A stretch of DNA of 64,000 bases from Bradyrhizobium oligotrophicum S58 (GCF_000344805.1 NC_020453.1:5799001-5863000), one strand, 5' to 3'; counted from the stretch's first letter, positions 1 through 9,449 are shown. Translations and numbers: made by a program. Notes: generated by a model not told the origin, from the letters alone.

Positions 1-1
1 C

Positions 2-454
2 GTCGGCGCGACCACGATTCTCAACCCGGCCCCTGCCAGCGCGTTCGACAGCGGGCTGTTTGCGCTGATCGACGTCCTCGTGCTCAACGAGACCGAGCTC
101 GGCTTTCTGGCCGACATCGAGCTCGGCGATGCCCCCTCGCTGCAGCAGGTGAAGGACGCGGTTCGGGCGCTCAAGCCCAATTCCGACCAGACGGTCTGCG
201 TCACACTCGGCGCGCGCGGCGCGGTTGCCGTCAGCGATGGCGAGGCCAGGCTGGTCGAAGGCCGCGCCGTCAAGGCCGTCGACACCACCGGCGCCGGCGA
301 CTGCTTCGTCGGCGCGCTCGCCGCAAGGCTGTCGCAGGGCGCGCCGATGGCCGAGGCGATCGGCTATGCCAATCTGGCCGCCTCGATCTCGGTGCAGCGG
401 ATGGGCGCCGGCCCGTCGATGCCTTCGGCCGAGGAGGTGCGCGCGCTGCTCTAG
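2..454 (+). CDS. PfkB-family sugar kinase (ribokinase-like), 3' part
   Basis: C-terminal 150 residues of an ATP-dependent sugar kinase of the ribokinase/PfkB family; the start lies before the window. Visible family marks are ILNPAPA near the left edge, VLNETE soon after, and the PfkB signature VDTTGAGDCFVGAL, whose GAGD holds the catalytic aspartate and anion hole. The family phosphorylates ribose, fructose, deoxyribose or 2-keto-3-deoxygluconate; the substrate cannot be fixed from this fragment, although ribokinase is the closest impression. The stop codon overlaps that of the convergent flavoprotein gene by 4 bases. Confidence 0.88.
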   Translation, partial: VGATTILNPAPASAFDSGLFALIDVLVLNETELGFLADIELGDAPSLQQVKDAVRALKPNSDQTVCVTLGARGAVAVSDGEARLVEGRAVKAVDTTGAGDCFVGALAARLSQGAPMAEAIGYANLAASISVQRMGAGPSMPSAEEVRALL

Positions 455-1686
455 GCGAGAGCGCTCTTCAGATCGAAGCTCGGATCAGCGGCCTTGTCTG
501 CGTCGATCGTGCCGCCCGCCCCGAGCAGCTTGCGGCCGAACATGTGGTCGCCGGCCTTGTTGACGGATTCGATGCCGACCAGCCGGCCCTCCTTGTAACA
601 GAATGCGGAGAACGCCTTTTGCGCCGGGTCACCGCGCAGCACGACCTGGTCATAGCCCGTGGTGAGCCCCGCAATCTGGAGCTTGTCGTTGGCCTGATCG
701 CTCCAGAACCACGGCTGGCCGTCATAAGGCTTGGCGTCGCCGGTGAGGCGCGCCGCGACGCAGCGGGCGTGGTCGGTGGCGTTCTGCACCGATTCCAGCC
801 GCAAGGTGCCGCCGAAGCGCTGGCTGGAAAACAGCGCGCAGTCGCCGATCGCCGAGATGTGCGGATCGCCGGTCAGCAGATATTCGTCGACGACGATGCC
901 CGCGCCGACCTGCAATCCAGCCTCGGCCGCAAGCTCGACATTCGGCAGCACGCCGACGCCGACCACGATCAGATCTGCCGGGATGTGCCGGCCGTCGCTC
1001 AGGCTGACGCCGGTGACCTTGTTGCCGTCGGCCTCGATGCTGGTCGCCTGCACGCCGAGATGGATGCGCACGCCGGCATCGGCATGCTGCTTCTGGAAGT
1101 AGTCGGAAATCTCGGCCGTCACCGCCCGCGCCATCACCCGCGTGCCGAGCTCGAGCACGTCGACCTCGAGGCCCTTGATGCGCGCGGTGGCCGCGAATTC
1201 GAGCCCGATGAAGCCGGCGCCGATCACGACCACGCGCCTGGCATCGCCGAGCAGGGTCCTGAGCGCTTCGCTGTCGTCGAGGATGCGCAAGTAACGGACG
1301 GCGGGGAGACTGGCGTTGGGAATGTCGAGCAGGCGATTGCGGGCACCGGTCGCGAGCACGAGGTGCCCATAGTCGAGTGCCTTGCCGGAGGCGAGCAGCA
1401 CCTTGCGCGCGTCGCGCTGAACCGAGATGACACGGTCGTAGACGAGGTCAATGCTCTGGTCGGCATAGAATTTCTGCGGCCGGAACATCAAGGTCTCGGG
1501 ACCGCCGGTGCCCTTCAGATACGCCTTCGACAGCGGCGGACGCTGGTACGGCAGATGCGACTCGTCGTTGATCAGATGGATGGGATCGGCAAAGCCTGCC
1601 TGACGCAGCGAGGCGGCGAGCTGAAAGCCCGCATGCCCCGCACCAACGATCACAACCGGTCCCTTCGTCACTGCTCCCTGCCCCAT
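451..1686 (-). CDS. FAD/NAD(P)-dependent ferredoxin (rubredoxin-type) reductase
   Basis: A 411-residue flavoprotein of the putidaredoxin/rubredoxin reductase family, which passes electrons from NAD(P)H through FAD to a small ferredoxin serving an oxygenase or P450. The FAD-binding VIVGAGHAGFQLA lies at about residues 12-24 and a second dinucleotide fold, VVVIGAGFIGLEFAA, near residue 150. The typical GVGVLPN and SAIGDCA segments follow. The usual length is 400-410. No ferredoxin or oxygenase gene is adjacent, so its partner is unknown. The start at residue 1 is accepted; an internal GTG six codons in is an alternative. Confidence 0.85.
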   Translation of the reverse strand: MGQGAVTKGPVVIVGAGHAGFQLAASLRQAGFADPIHLINDESHLPYQRPPLSKAYLKGTGGPETLMFRPQKFYADQSIDLVYDRVISVQRDARKVLLASGKALDYGHLVLATGARNRLLDIPNASLPAVRYLRILDDSEALRTLLGDARRVVVIGAGFIGLEFAATARIKGLEVDVLELGTRVMARAVTAEISDYFQKQHADAGVRIHLGVQATSIEADGNKVTGVSLSDGRHIPADLIVVGVGVLPNVELAAEAGLQVGAGIVVDEYLLTGDPHISAIGDCALFSSQRFGGTLRLESVQNATDHARCVAARLTGDAKPYDGQPWFWSDQANDKLQIAGLTTGYDQVVLRGDPAQKAFSAFCYKEGRLVGIESVNKAGDHMFGRKLLGAGGTIDADKAADPSFDLKSALA

Positions 1687-1797
1687 TCTGTCATTTGTCC
1701 ATGCAGCGGAACCGGGTTGTGGCAGACTTCCCCGGCATTGTCACCGGTCCCGGTGTGCAGTTTAAATGCGGCAACAACCACATCCCGGGAGGAATGA

Positions 1798-2583
1798 ATG
1801 TCGGACGCAACAGCGGAACCTGCCCGTCTGGGCATTGACGGTCCGATCGCGACCATCACGCTCCACCGTCCGGCGGCGTTCAATGCCATCGACCTCGCCA
1901 TCGCCAAGCGGCTGGAGCAGCTCGCCGCCCAGGTCGAAGCCGACGAGACCATCCGGGTGCTGATCCTGAAGGGCGAAGGCCGCGCGTTCTGCGCCGGCGG
2001 CGATCTGCAGACGATCGGCGCTGCGGCCGAAGCCGGCACCATCACTCCCGTGGTCAGCGAGCTGCTGCACCACTATCACGCCTTCATCGCGCGCCTGCGG
2101 CGCATGCCCAAGATCGTGCTGGCCAGCGTGCACGGCTCCGCCGCCGGCGCCGGCCTGTCGCTGGCCTTCGCCGCCGACCTCTGTATCGCCGCCGAGGAAG
2201 CGCGATTCACGCCGGCCTATTCCAAGCTTGGTGTCTCGCCGGATGGCGGTGGTACGATCGGAGTGGTCGCCAGCGTCGGCGTCAGGCGCGCACTGCAGAT
2301 CTTTCTGGCCGAGGACAGCTTTACGGCCGCGCAGGCCTATGAATGGGGCCTCGTCACCAAGGTCGTCCCCGCCTCCGAGCTTGCCGCGGCCACCCAGACG
2401 CTCGCGCAGCGTTTGGCGCAGAACATGCCGGCCGGGATCTCCGCAACCAAGGCGCTGATCCATCGCGCCCCGACCAGCTCGGTCGAGGATCAGCTCGCGG
2501 CCGAACGCGACGCGATCATCAATTGCATGCATACCGACGAATTCGTGACCGCGACACGGAAGTTCACCCGCAAGGACAGATAG
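1798..2583 (+). CDS. enoyl-CoA hydratase/isomerase family protein
   Basis: A 261-residue crotonase-fold protein. It has the conserved LHRPAAFNAID strand, the oxyanion-hole segment GRAFCAGGDL near residue 61, and HGSAAGAGLSLAFAADL near residues 110-126. These point to hydration or isomerisation of enoyl-CoA esters in fatty-acid or aromatic-acid beta-oxidation. A GGAGGA ribosome site lies just before the ATG. It stands alone between two leftward genes, so its exact substrate cannot be inferred. PaaG-like isomerases are the nearest alternative. Confidence 0.88.
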   Translation: MSDATAEPARLGIDGPIATITLHRPAAFNAIDLAIAKRLEQLAAQVEADETIRVLILKGEGRAFCAGGDLQTIGAAAEAGTITPVVSELLHHYHAFIARLRRMPKIVLASVHGSAAGAGLSLAFAADLCIAAEEARFTPAYSKLGVSPDGGGTIGVVASVGVRRALQIFLAEDSFTAAQAYEWGLVTKVVPASELAAATQTLAQRLAQNMPAGISATKALIHRAPTSSVEDQLAAERDAIINCMHTDEFVTATRKFTRKDR

Positions 2584-2597
2584 AGGATTTGCCTCAC

Positions 2598-3938
2598 TCA
2601 ATTCGGGCAAATGTAACCGGTCCCGGCTGGCGACTTGAAGCAGCCGACCGACTCCGGAATGACGTGCTTGGGCAGCCACAGCACGACGCTGGGGAAATAG
2701 ATCGTGAAGGTGATGGTGATCAGGAACACGACATAGATCGGCAGCGCCGCACGCAATGCCTTGCCGAAACTGACGCCGACGAATTTCGACGCCATCAACA
2801 GCACCAGCCCATAGGGCGGCGTGATCAGGCCGAACGCGAGCGTGGCGATCAGCACCACGCCCATGTGCACGCCGTTGATATCGCCGGCCTGCGTCAGCGC
2901 GTTGACCAGCGGCATGAAGATGATGATGGTCGGCACCGGCTCGATGAAATCGCCGATCACGGTGAACAGCAGCACCATCAACAGCATGATCAGGTGCGGA
3001 TCATTGCCGGCGATCGAGGTGATCCAGTCGGTGATGAAGATCGCACCGCGCAGATAGGCCAGCATCCAGCCGAACGCATTGGCGGCGCCGATGGTGATCA
3101 GCGGCAGCGAGAAGATCAGTCCCGCCAAGCAGAAATCGTAAGGGATCTTCTTGAGGTGACCGCGGTTGAGCGCCGGGATGACAACCAGGATGATCCAGGC
3201 CACCGCGACCACGCCGGCCTCGGTCGGCGTAAACCAGCCGGTCAGGATGCCGCCGAGCAGGATCACCGGGATCATCAGCGGCAGCGCCGCATCTGCGCCC
3301 GCGAACATTACTTGCCGGAGCGGCGCGCGCGGCTTGCGCAGCCCGGAGGGACCGAAGAAGTAGCAATAGATCATCAGTCCGAAGCCGATCATGAAGCCCG
3401 GCACCACGCCGGCCATGAACAGACCGGCGATCGAGACATTGCCCACGGCGCCGTAGACGACCGCGGTGATGCTCGGCGGCACCAGCGCCGCAATGGTCGA
3501 GGCGGCCGCAATGATGGCTGCGATGAACGCCGGCTCATACCCTTCCCGCCGCATCGGTCCGCCGAGCGCGCGACTCATGACCGCGACATCGGCGGTGGTC
3601 GATCCCGACATTTCCGAGAAGAACATGCTGAACACGACGACGACCTGCGACAGCCCACCCCGGATATGCCCGACCAGCGACACCGACAGGTTGGCGATCC
3701 GAACCACGACATTGGCGGAGCTCATGAGCTCGCCGACCAGCAGAAAGAACGGGATCGCAAGCAGCGCCTCAGAATCCACGCCATCGAAGATCTTCTGCAC
3801 GATCGCTGCGAGCGAGACGTCGGCGAGGAAGGCGCCGACGAACACGCCTGCCAGCAGCGAAAACGGCACGGGCACGCCGAGATAGCCGAACGACAGGAAG
3901 CAGATGGACATCAGCGCGAGGATGATTGGAGGGCTCAC
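2598..3938 (-). CDS. dctM: TRAP transporter large permease (DctM family)
   Basis: A 446-residue, highly hydrophobic membrane protein with the long run of transmembrane helices and the GITPPYG-like segment (FGLITPPYGLVLL) typical of DctM, the sodium-coupled transport channel of TRAP importers. Its start overlaps the stop of the DctQ gene by 4 bases (ATGA), so the two are translationally coupled. With the DctQ and DctP genes upstream it forms a complete importer for a carboxylate, and the sugar-acid enzymes next door suggest a uronate or aldonate substrate (inference). Confidence 0.93.
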   Translation of the reverse strand: MSPPIILALMSICFLSFGYLGVPVPFSLLAGVFVGAFLADVSLAAIVQKIFDGVDSEALLAIPFFLLVGELMSSANVVVRIANLSVSLVGHIRGGLSQVVVVFSMFFSEMSGSTTADVAVMSRALGGPMRREGYEPAFIAAIIAAASTIAALVPPSITAVVYGAVGNVSIAGLFMAGVVPGFMIGFGLMIYCYFFGPSGLRKPRAPLRQVMFAGADAALPLMIPVILLGGILTGWFTPTEAGVVAVAWIILVVIPALNRGHLKKIPYDFCLAGLIFSLPLITIGAANAFGWMLAYLRGAIFITDWITSIAGNDPHLIMLLMVLLFTVIGDFIEPVPTIIIFMPLVNALTQAGDINGVHMGVVLIATLAFGLITPPYGLVLLMASKFVGVSFGKALRAALPIYVVFLITITFTIYFPSVVLWLPKHVIPESVGCFKSPAGTGYICPN

Positions 3939-4519
3939 GTCCGATCGCTCCGACCAGCGCTGGTGTGCGGCGGCGGAATCACAGCCTCGTGTTCCGGTAA
4001 CTCCGGATGATCGAAGCCATTGGCGATGCCATTGACCAGCTGCTCAACGGCAAAGAGCGCGATCAGCACGCCGGAAAGCGGAATGATGATGTAGAGCGAG
4101 GCGATCGGCGTACCCGAGGGCAGCCGAAAGCTGCCGAAGCCACGGAGAAAGTTCAGGTACCCGTACCAGACCAGGCACAGCGCGACCCCGAGCACGACGA
4201 GACGCAACACGATCTCGACGACGAGGCGCGGCATGCCATGCATGGATTCGGCGATCGCGGTCAGGTACAGGTGATCGTTGCGGCGCGTCGCAACCGCAGC
4301 GCCGACGAAGATCGCATAGACGAACAGGCTGGACGTGACCTCCTGCAGCCACAGCCAGGGATGGCCGATGGTGCGCGTGACGATGTCGGCGGTTACCGAC
4401 ATCGAGAAGCCGAAGCACAGCGCGCCGCACAGCATCATCAGCACCAGCTCGAGCGGGTCGAGCTGGCGCCACTTCAGATGACGCTGCCGTTGCAGCACGA
4501 GCTTGTCGGCGATGGACAT
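3935..4519 (-). CDS. dctQ: TRAP transporter small permease (DctQ family)
   Basis: A 194-residue protein with four predicted membrane helices (roughly residues 27-45, 65-85, 100-120 and 145-165), as in the small membrane subunit that supports DctM. The sequence is variable, as expected for DctQ, and the identification rests on size, topology and position between the DctP and DctM genes. It is separated from dctP by about 80 bases and overlaps dctM by 4. Confidence 0.9.
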   Translation of the reverse strand: MSIADKLVLQRQRHLKWRQLDPLELVLMMLCGALCFGFSMSVTADIVTRTIGHPWLWLQEVTSSLFVYAIFVGAAVATRRNDHLYLTAIAESMHGMPRLVVEIVLRLVVLGVALCLVWYGYLNFLRGFGSFRLPSGTPIASLYIIIPLSGVLIALFAVEQLVNGIANGFDHPELPEHEAVIPPPHTSAGRSDRT

Positions 4520-4602
4520 CGGCTTACTCGTCGTTCCCGATCACGCTCCCTCGTCTTCGCAGACGCCGGGAGCCAAACTGCGGAGCTTCTCGTTGCAATG
4601 GC

Positions 4603-5604
4603 TCAATTGATCGCACGGATCAGGTTCTTGATCTTTTCGGCGTGCGGGCCGAGCTCCTTCGCAAGCTTGTCGAGATAGGGATCGGCGATCGTGGTGAAGC
4701 TCTTCTTGTCGACGTCCTCGACGATCTTGACGCCGAGCGATTTGAGCTTGGTGGCCGCCGTTCGTTCCAGCTCGAATGCCTTCGCCGGCTCCTTCGCGCT
4801 GATTTCGGCAGCCGCCGCCAGCACCCATTGCCGCTGCTCGGCCGACAGGCTCTGCCAGAGCTTGTCGCTGATGAAGACCAGGGCATTGTTGGCCTCATGC
4901 TCCGTAAGCGACAGCACCGGCGCCACCTCGTAGTGTTTGTTGACGAGATAGACATTGATGCTGTTTTCCGCAGCCTCGACCACGCCGGTCTGCAGCGAAG
5001 TGTAGACGCTGCCGAACGGCATATGCACGGTCTGTGCGCCATAGGCCGGGAACATCGTGTCCTCGGTCGCGGTGGCCTGGACGCGGATCTTCATGGCCTT
5101 GATATCGTCGACCTTGTGGATCTCCTTCTTGCTGTAGATGTGGCGTACGCCCTGAGAGCCCGTGCCGATCACGTGAAGGCCCTGCGTGGTCTCGTCGATC
5201 ATGGTCCTGATCGCCTCGAACACCTGCGGATCGGCCAGCCCCTTGATCACATGAGCTTCATTGCGGAACAGGAAGTGCAGCGACATCACGCCCGCCTGGG
5301 GCGAAATCGTCGCTGTGTTGGCGGAGGAGACGATCGCGAAGTCGACATCGCCTGCCTTGACCAGTTGCAGGATCTGCGGCTCCTGCCCGAGCTGCGCGCC
5401 CGGATACTGGTCGATGAGCATGCTGCCCTTGCTCAGCTCCTTGAGCTTGTCGGCAAACAGGTCTCCGGCGATGGAATAGCCGGTGTTCCGGGGTTGATCG
5501 TAGGCGAAGCGATAATGCTTGACGTCCTGCGCGCTCGCAGCTGCGGCAGAAGCGATCGCAACTGCGAACGCCCACGCACTAATGAGCTTGCTACGACCTC
5601 TCAC
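4603..5604 (-). CDS. dctP: TRAP transporter substrate-binding protein (DctP family)
   Basis: A 333-residue periplasmic binding protein. A signal peptide ends near ASAAAASAQ (about residue 25). The body shows the DctP pattern LSKGSMLIDQYPGAQLG and IRVQATATEDTMFPAYGAQ; the conserved arginine of the latter normally contacts the carboxylate of the ligand. Its position as first gene of a dctPQM unit is standard. The ligand is not visible from sequence; the dehydratase, uronate-dehydrogenase-like and lactonase genes upstream make a uronic or aldonic acid the best guess. Confidence 0.93.
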   Translation of the reverse strand: MRGRSKLISAWAFAVAIASAAAASAQDVKHYRFAYDQPRNTGYSIAGDLFADKLKELSKGSMLIDQYPGAQLGQEPQILQLVKAGDVDFAIVSSANTATISPQAGVMSLHFLFRNEAHVIKGLADPQVFEAIRTMIDETTQGLHVIGTGSQGVRHIYSKKEIHKVDDIKAMKIRVQATATEDTMFPAYGAQTVHMPFGSVYTSLQTGVVEAAENSINVYLVNKHYEVAPVLSLTEHEANNALVFISDKLWQSLSAEQRQWVLAAAAEISAKEPAKAFELERTAATKLKSLGVKIVEDVDKKSFTTIADPYLDKLAKELGPHAEKIKNLIRAIN

Positions 5605-5722
5605 GAGCCCCTCCCCGAGTTATGATTTTCGGGGATCATCCCACCGGCCGCGTCGGATTGTCAATTGAGGACGCCCCGCCACTCGCGGCGCCGCCCATCG
5701 CTACCGATGATGGGTAAGTAGC

Positions 5723-7429
5723 TCAGCCCTTGCCCCTGCGGCGCATGAAGTCGAAATCGCAGCCGTCATCAGCCTGCAGAATGGTCTCATGAAACAGATG
5801 GGCGTAGCCGCGCTCGGCCCATTCCGGCGTCGGCTGCTGTTGCAGCGCGGCACGGCGTTTCGCCAGCTCAGCGTCGTCCACCAGCAGATCGATACTGCGT
5901 TTGGCGACATCGAGCCGGATCATGTCTCCGGTCCGCACCAGCGCGAGCGGGCCGCCGACCGCTGACTCAGGGGTGATGTGCAGAACGATCGTGCCGAACG
6001 CCGTGCCGCTCATCCGCGCATCAGAGATGCGCACCATGTCCTTGGTGCCGCCGCGAGCGAGCTTCTTCGGGATCGGCAGATAACCTGCTTCCGGCATGCC
6101 CGGCGCGCCCTTCGGGCCAGCATTGCGCAGCACCAGGACGTCGTCGGCGGAGACGTCGAGATCGGGATCATCGACCCGCAAGGTCATGTCCTCGATCGAC
6201 TCGAACACGACGGCGCGGCCGGTGTGCTGCAGCAGCTTGGGGCTCGCAGCCGAGTGCTTGATGACGGCGCCGCGTGGAGCGAGATTGCCCCGAAGCACCG
6301 CGAGCCCGCCTTCGGGCTTGATCGCGTCCTTGCGCGCGCGGATCACGTCCTGGCCCGGCACGTCCTCGGCTGCGGCCACGATCTCGCGCAGCGACTGGCC
6401 GGTGATCGACCGGCAGTCGAGGTCGATGAGATCGCCGAGTTGCTTCATCAACTTCGGCACGCCGCCGGCATGGTGGAAATGCTCCATGTAGTGATCGCCG
6501 GACGGCTTGAGGTCGACGAGCACCGGCACCTCACGACCGATCTCGTCGAAGGCATCGAGGTCGATCGCATGCGGCGTACGTCCGGCGATCGCGGTGAGGT
6601 GAACGAGACCATTGGTCGAGCCGCCGATCGCCTGCAGCACCACCTGCGCATTGCGGAACGCGGCCGGCGTCAACAGCTCGCTTGGCTTCGGCCCTTTCGC
6701 GTTGGCCATTTCGGCCGCCACCCGGCCGCTCGCTTCGGCCGAGCGGAAACGCTCCGCATGCGGCGCGGGGATCGTCGCACTCATCGGCAGCGACAGGCCG
6801 AGCGCCTCGGTGATGCAGGCCATCGTCGAGGCCGTTCCCATCACCATACAGGTGCCGACCGACGGCGCCAGCCGGCCGTTGACCGCCTCGATCTCGCTAT
6901 CGTCCATCTCGCCGGCGCGATACTTCGCCCACAGCCTGCGACAGTCGGTACAGGCGCCGAGCACCTCGCCTTTGTGATGCCCGACCACCATGGGGCCCAC
7001 GGGAATGACGACCGTCGGCAGATCGGCCGACACTGCTGCCATGATCTGCGCCGGCAAGGTCTTGTCACAGCCGCCGATGACAACCACGGCATCCATCGGC
7101 TGCGCCCGGATCATTTCCTCGGTTTCCATCGCCATCAGGTTGCGCAGATACATCGAGGTCGGATGCGCAAAGCTCTCGGCGATCGAGATGGTCGGAAACA
7201 CGAACGGCATCGCGCCCGACAGCATGACGCCGCGCTTCACTGCCTCCAGGATCTGCGGCACGTTGCCGTGGCAGGGATTGTAGTCGCTGTAGGTGTTGGT
7301 GATTCCGACGATCGGGCGGTCGAGCGCGTCGTCGGAATAGCCGGCCGCCTTGATGAAGGCCTTGCGCAGGAACAGCGAAAATCCGGCATCGCCGTAAGCG
7401 GTCAGTCCCTTGCGCAAGCCGTCGGTCAT
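5723..7429 (-). CDS. IlvD/Edd-family sugar-acid dehydratase (arabonate/xylonate dehydratase-like)
   Basis: A 568-residue iron-sulfur dehydratase. Cysteines that hold the [2Fe-2S] cluster are visible in NPCHGN (about residue 53), IGGCDKT (about 120) and VGTCMVMGTAST (about 192). The length and the HFHHAGGVPKLM segment match the pentonate/hexonate dehydratase branch (L-arabonate dehydratase type) rather than biosynthetic IlvD. The product would be a 2-keto-3-deoxy sugar acid. The gene lies upstream of dctPQM on the same strand with 118 bases between, so it may share the transcript. Confidence 0.88.
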   Translation of the reverse strand: MTDGLRKGLTAYGDAGFSLFLRKAFIKAAGYSDDALDRPIVGITNTYSDYNPCHGNVPQILEAVKRGVMLSGAMPFVFPTISIAESFAHPTSMYLRNLMAMETEEMIRAQPMDAVVVIGGCDKTLPAQIMAAVSADLPTVVIPVGPMVVGHHKGEVLGACTDCRRLWAKYRAGEMDDSEIEAVNGRLAPSVGTCMVMGTASTMACITEALGLSLPMSATIPAPHAERFRSAEASGRVAAEMANAKGPKPSELLTPAAFRNAQVVLQAIGGSTNGLVHLTAIAGRTPHAIDLDAFDEIGREVPVLVDLKPSGDHYMEHFHHAGGVPKLMKQLGDLIDLDCRSITGQSLREIVAAAEDVPGQDVIRARKDAIKPEGGLAVLRGNLAPRGAVIKHSAASPKLLQHTGRAVVFESIEDMTLRVDDPDLDVSADDVLVLRNAGPKGAPGMPEAGYLPIPKKLARGGTKDMVRISDARMSGTAFGTIVLHITPESAVGGPLALVRTGDMIRLDVAKRSIDLLVDDAELAKRRAALQQQPTPEWAERGYAHLFHETILQADDGCDFDFMRRRGKG

Positions 7430-7459
7430 GGTCGTTCTTGTCTTTCATTTATCTCTTGG

Positions 7460-7563
7460 TCATTCCGGGGCGCGCGAAAGCGCGAACCCGGAATCCAGAA
7501 GTGTCTTACTCTCTCAATGTCGAGATTCCGGGTTCGCGTCCTGCGGACGCGCCCCGGAATGAC
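7460..7563. repeat. Long inverted-repeat intergenic element (family B, 'cattccgggg')
   Basis: The left arm begins GGTCATTCCGGGGCGCGCG and the right arm ends GCGCGCCCCGGAATGAC-like (GACGCGCCCCGGAATGAC). Each arm carries a further inner dyad around CGCGAACCCGGAATC / GATTCCGGGTTCGCG. The element can fold into one long hairpin and fills the gap between the SDR and dehydratase genes. A related copy is at 18521-18672. It resembles REP/BIME-type repeats; no coding potential is seen. Confidence 0.8.
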
Positions 7564-7573
7564 GACCTCCGCA

Positions 7574-8392
7574 TCAACCCCAGTCGATGATCCGGCTGGT
7601 GTCGCCGTCGAATTCGGTGCTGCAGAACGCACCACCCTGGAAGTAGTCGCCGATCGGATCGGCAGGCAGCTTGGCCTGCTCGGCGAAGGCGTGCTCGCGG
7701 AAATCCTCGGCGCGGCCCGTCGGGCGGTAGCCGAGATCGTAGGCACGCTGGTTGTCCCACCAGGCGCGCTCGTTCAGCGAGGCTCCGTACAGCACCTCGA
7801 AGTAAATGTCCGGATGCTCCAGCCCGATACGGCAAAGCTGCACCAGATCCTCCGGCTTCAGCCAGATCGACAGCCGACGCCGATCGAGCGGCTTGTCGCC
7901 GAAATTGCCGATGCGGATGCACGTCACCTTCAGCCCGTGCTTGTCGGCATAGAGCGAGCCGAGGGCCTCGCCGAACACCTTGCTGACGCCGTAGCGGCCG
8001 TCGGGGCGCGGCTGCACGTCGTTGTCGATCTTGCGGTGGCGCGGATAAAAACCCACCGCATGGTTCGACGATGCGAACACGATGCGCTTGACGCGCTTGC
8101 GGCGGGCCGCCTCAAAAAGGTTGTACCCGCCGATGATGTTGGCCTGCAGGATGTCGTTCCACGAGCCCTCGACCGAATAGCCGCCGAAATGGATGATGCC
8201 GTCGACGCCCTCGCACAGCGCCTCCACCTGGGCGAGGTCGGCAAGATCGGCCGCCTTGAACGTCTCCTGGCTGGACAGATCCGCCGGCGCCCTGAGGTCG
8301 CTGAGCAGCAGGTCCGGATAGATTGGCGGCAGCAGCTTCCGCAAGGAAGTGCCGATCCCACCGCTCGCACCGGTCATCAAGATACGTGGCAT
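7574..8392 (-). CDS. NAD-dependent uronate dehydrogenase-like SDR
   Basis: A 272-residue extended short-chain dehydrogenase. The Rossmann motif TGASGGIGTSL is at residues 7-17. The active-site serine pair lies in FASSNHAVGFYPR and the catalytic YGVSK lies near residue 135. SNH..G.YPR and the C-terminal WWDN...LGYRPT segments are characteristic of uronate dehydrogenase, which oxidises glucuronate or galacturonate to the aldarolactone. The family assignment is strong and the substrate is inferred. The divergent SMP-30 gene would supply the lactonase step. Confidence 0.82.
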   Translation of the reverse strand: MPRILMTGASGGIGTSLRKLLPPIYPDLLLSDLRAPADLSSQETFKAADLADLAQVEALCEGVDGIIHFGGYSVEGSWNDILQANIIGGYNLFEAARRKRVKRIVFASSNHAVGFYPRHRKIDNDVQPRPDGRYGVSKVFGEALGSLYADKHGLKVTCIRIGNFGDKPLDRRRLSIWLKPEDLVQLCRIGLEHPDIYFEVLYGASLNERAWWDNQRAYDLGYRPTGRAEDFREHAFAEQAKLPADPIGDYFQGGAFCSTEFDGDTSRIIDWG

Positions 8393-8481
8393 TTCATCCC
8401 TCGTGTTCGGCCCGCAGGTTTGCGGTCGTTGAGCTCCAATGATAGCAGAGATCGCAAACGCGCAATAACGGGACCAGCAAA

Positions 8482-9444
8482 ATGCCCGACGGAAACGCTC
8501 AAGGCTTTCATCCTGCCACCTTCTACCCCGATCCGGCGATCCAGGCGCTCGACCCGCGCTTCGAAAAGTACTGGCTCAAACTGTCGGCCGTCGAACGGCT
8601 GGCGACGGGACTGCGGTGGGCCGAGGGTCCGGTGTGGTTCGGCGACGGGCGCTACCTGCTGTGCAGCGACATCCCCAACCAGCGCATCCTCAAATGGGAG
8701 GAGGAGACCGGGGCCGTCTCGGTGTTCCGCAAGCCGTCGAATTTCGCCAACGGCAATACTAGGGATCGCCAGGGCCGGCTCGTCACCTGCGAGCATGGCG
8801 GCCGCCGCGTCACCCGCACCGAGTATGACGGGTCGATCACGGTGCTGATGGACTCCTTCGAGGGCAAGCGGTTGAACTCGCCGAACGATGTGGTCGTCAA
8901 ATCTGACGGATCGATCTGGTTCACCGATCCGACCTTCGGCCTGCTCGGCAATTACGAGGGCTACAAGGCCGAGCCGGAGATCGACACCCACGTGTACCGG
9001 ATCGACGGTGCCACCGGCCAGGCGACCATCGTCGCCGAGGGCGTGCTGGGCCCGAACGGGCTGTGCTTCTCGCCCGATGAATCCATCCTCTACGTCGTCG
9101 AATCCAGGGGCGTGCCGACCCGCAAGATCCTCGCTTATGACGTGTCCGCGGATGGCACCAGGCTGTCCAACAAGCGTGTTCACATCGATGCCGGTCCGGG
9201 CACGCCAGACGGCATGCGCTGCGACATCGACGGCAATCTCTGGTGCGGCTGGGGCATGGGCAGCCCCGAGCTCGACGGCGTCATGGTGTTCGCGCCCGAC
9301 GGCGCGCCGATCGGGCGCATCGCTCTGCCCGAGCGCTGCGCCAACCTCTGCTTCGGCGGCCTCAAGCGCAACCGCCTGTTCATGGCCGCCAGCCAGTCGA
9401 TCTACGCGCTCTACGTGAACACGCAGGGCGCGTTGGGGGGCTGA
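8482..9444 (+). CDS. SMP-30/gluconolactonase family protein
   Basis: A 320-residue six-bladed beta-propeller. The metal and active-site segments of sugar lactonases are visible: RWAEGPVWFGDG (residues 48-59) with its metal-binding glutamate, LNSPNDVVVKSDGSIWFTDP (asparagine ligand and propeller motif), and TPDGMRCDIDGNLW (aspartate ligand). It should hydrolyse sugar lactones to the free acids. Divergent from the uronate-dehydrogenase-like gene (89-base gap), it fits the second step of an oxidative uronate pathway. Confidence 0.88.
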   Translation: MPDGNAQGFHPATFYPDPAIQALDPRFEKYWLKLSAVERLATGLRWAEGPVWFGDGRYLLCSDIPNQRILKWEEETGAVSVFRKPSNFANGNTRDRQGRLVTCEHGGRRVTRTEYDGSITVLMDSFEGKRLNSPNDVVVKSDGSIWFTDPTFGLLGNYEGYKAEPEIDTHVYRIDGATGQATIVAEGVLGPNGLCFSPDESILYVVESRGVPTRKILAYDVSADGTRLSNKRVHIDAGPGTPDGMRCDIDGNLWCGWGMGSPELDGVMVFAPDGAPIGRIALPERCANLCFGGLKRNRLFMAASQSIYALYVNTQGALGG

Positions 9445-9449
9445 TTGGC

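Noticed and set aside
2343..4010. 555-codon plus-strand frame
   Set aside because: Overlaps the enoyl-CoA hydratase 3' end and lies antisense to DctM; composition (RDDQ/HRE runs) is that of a shadow frame.
5978..8848. 956-codon open frame on the plus strand
   Set aside because: It is antisense to the dehydratase and SDR genes, rich in arginine, histidine and aspartate, and has no family resemblance; a GC-rich shadow.
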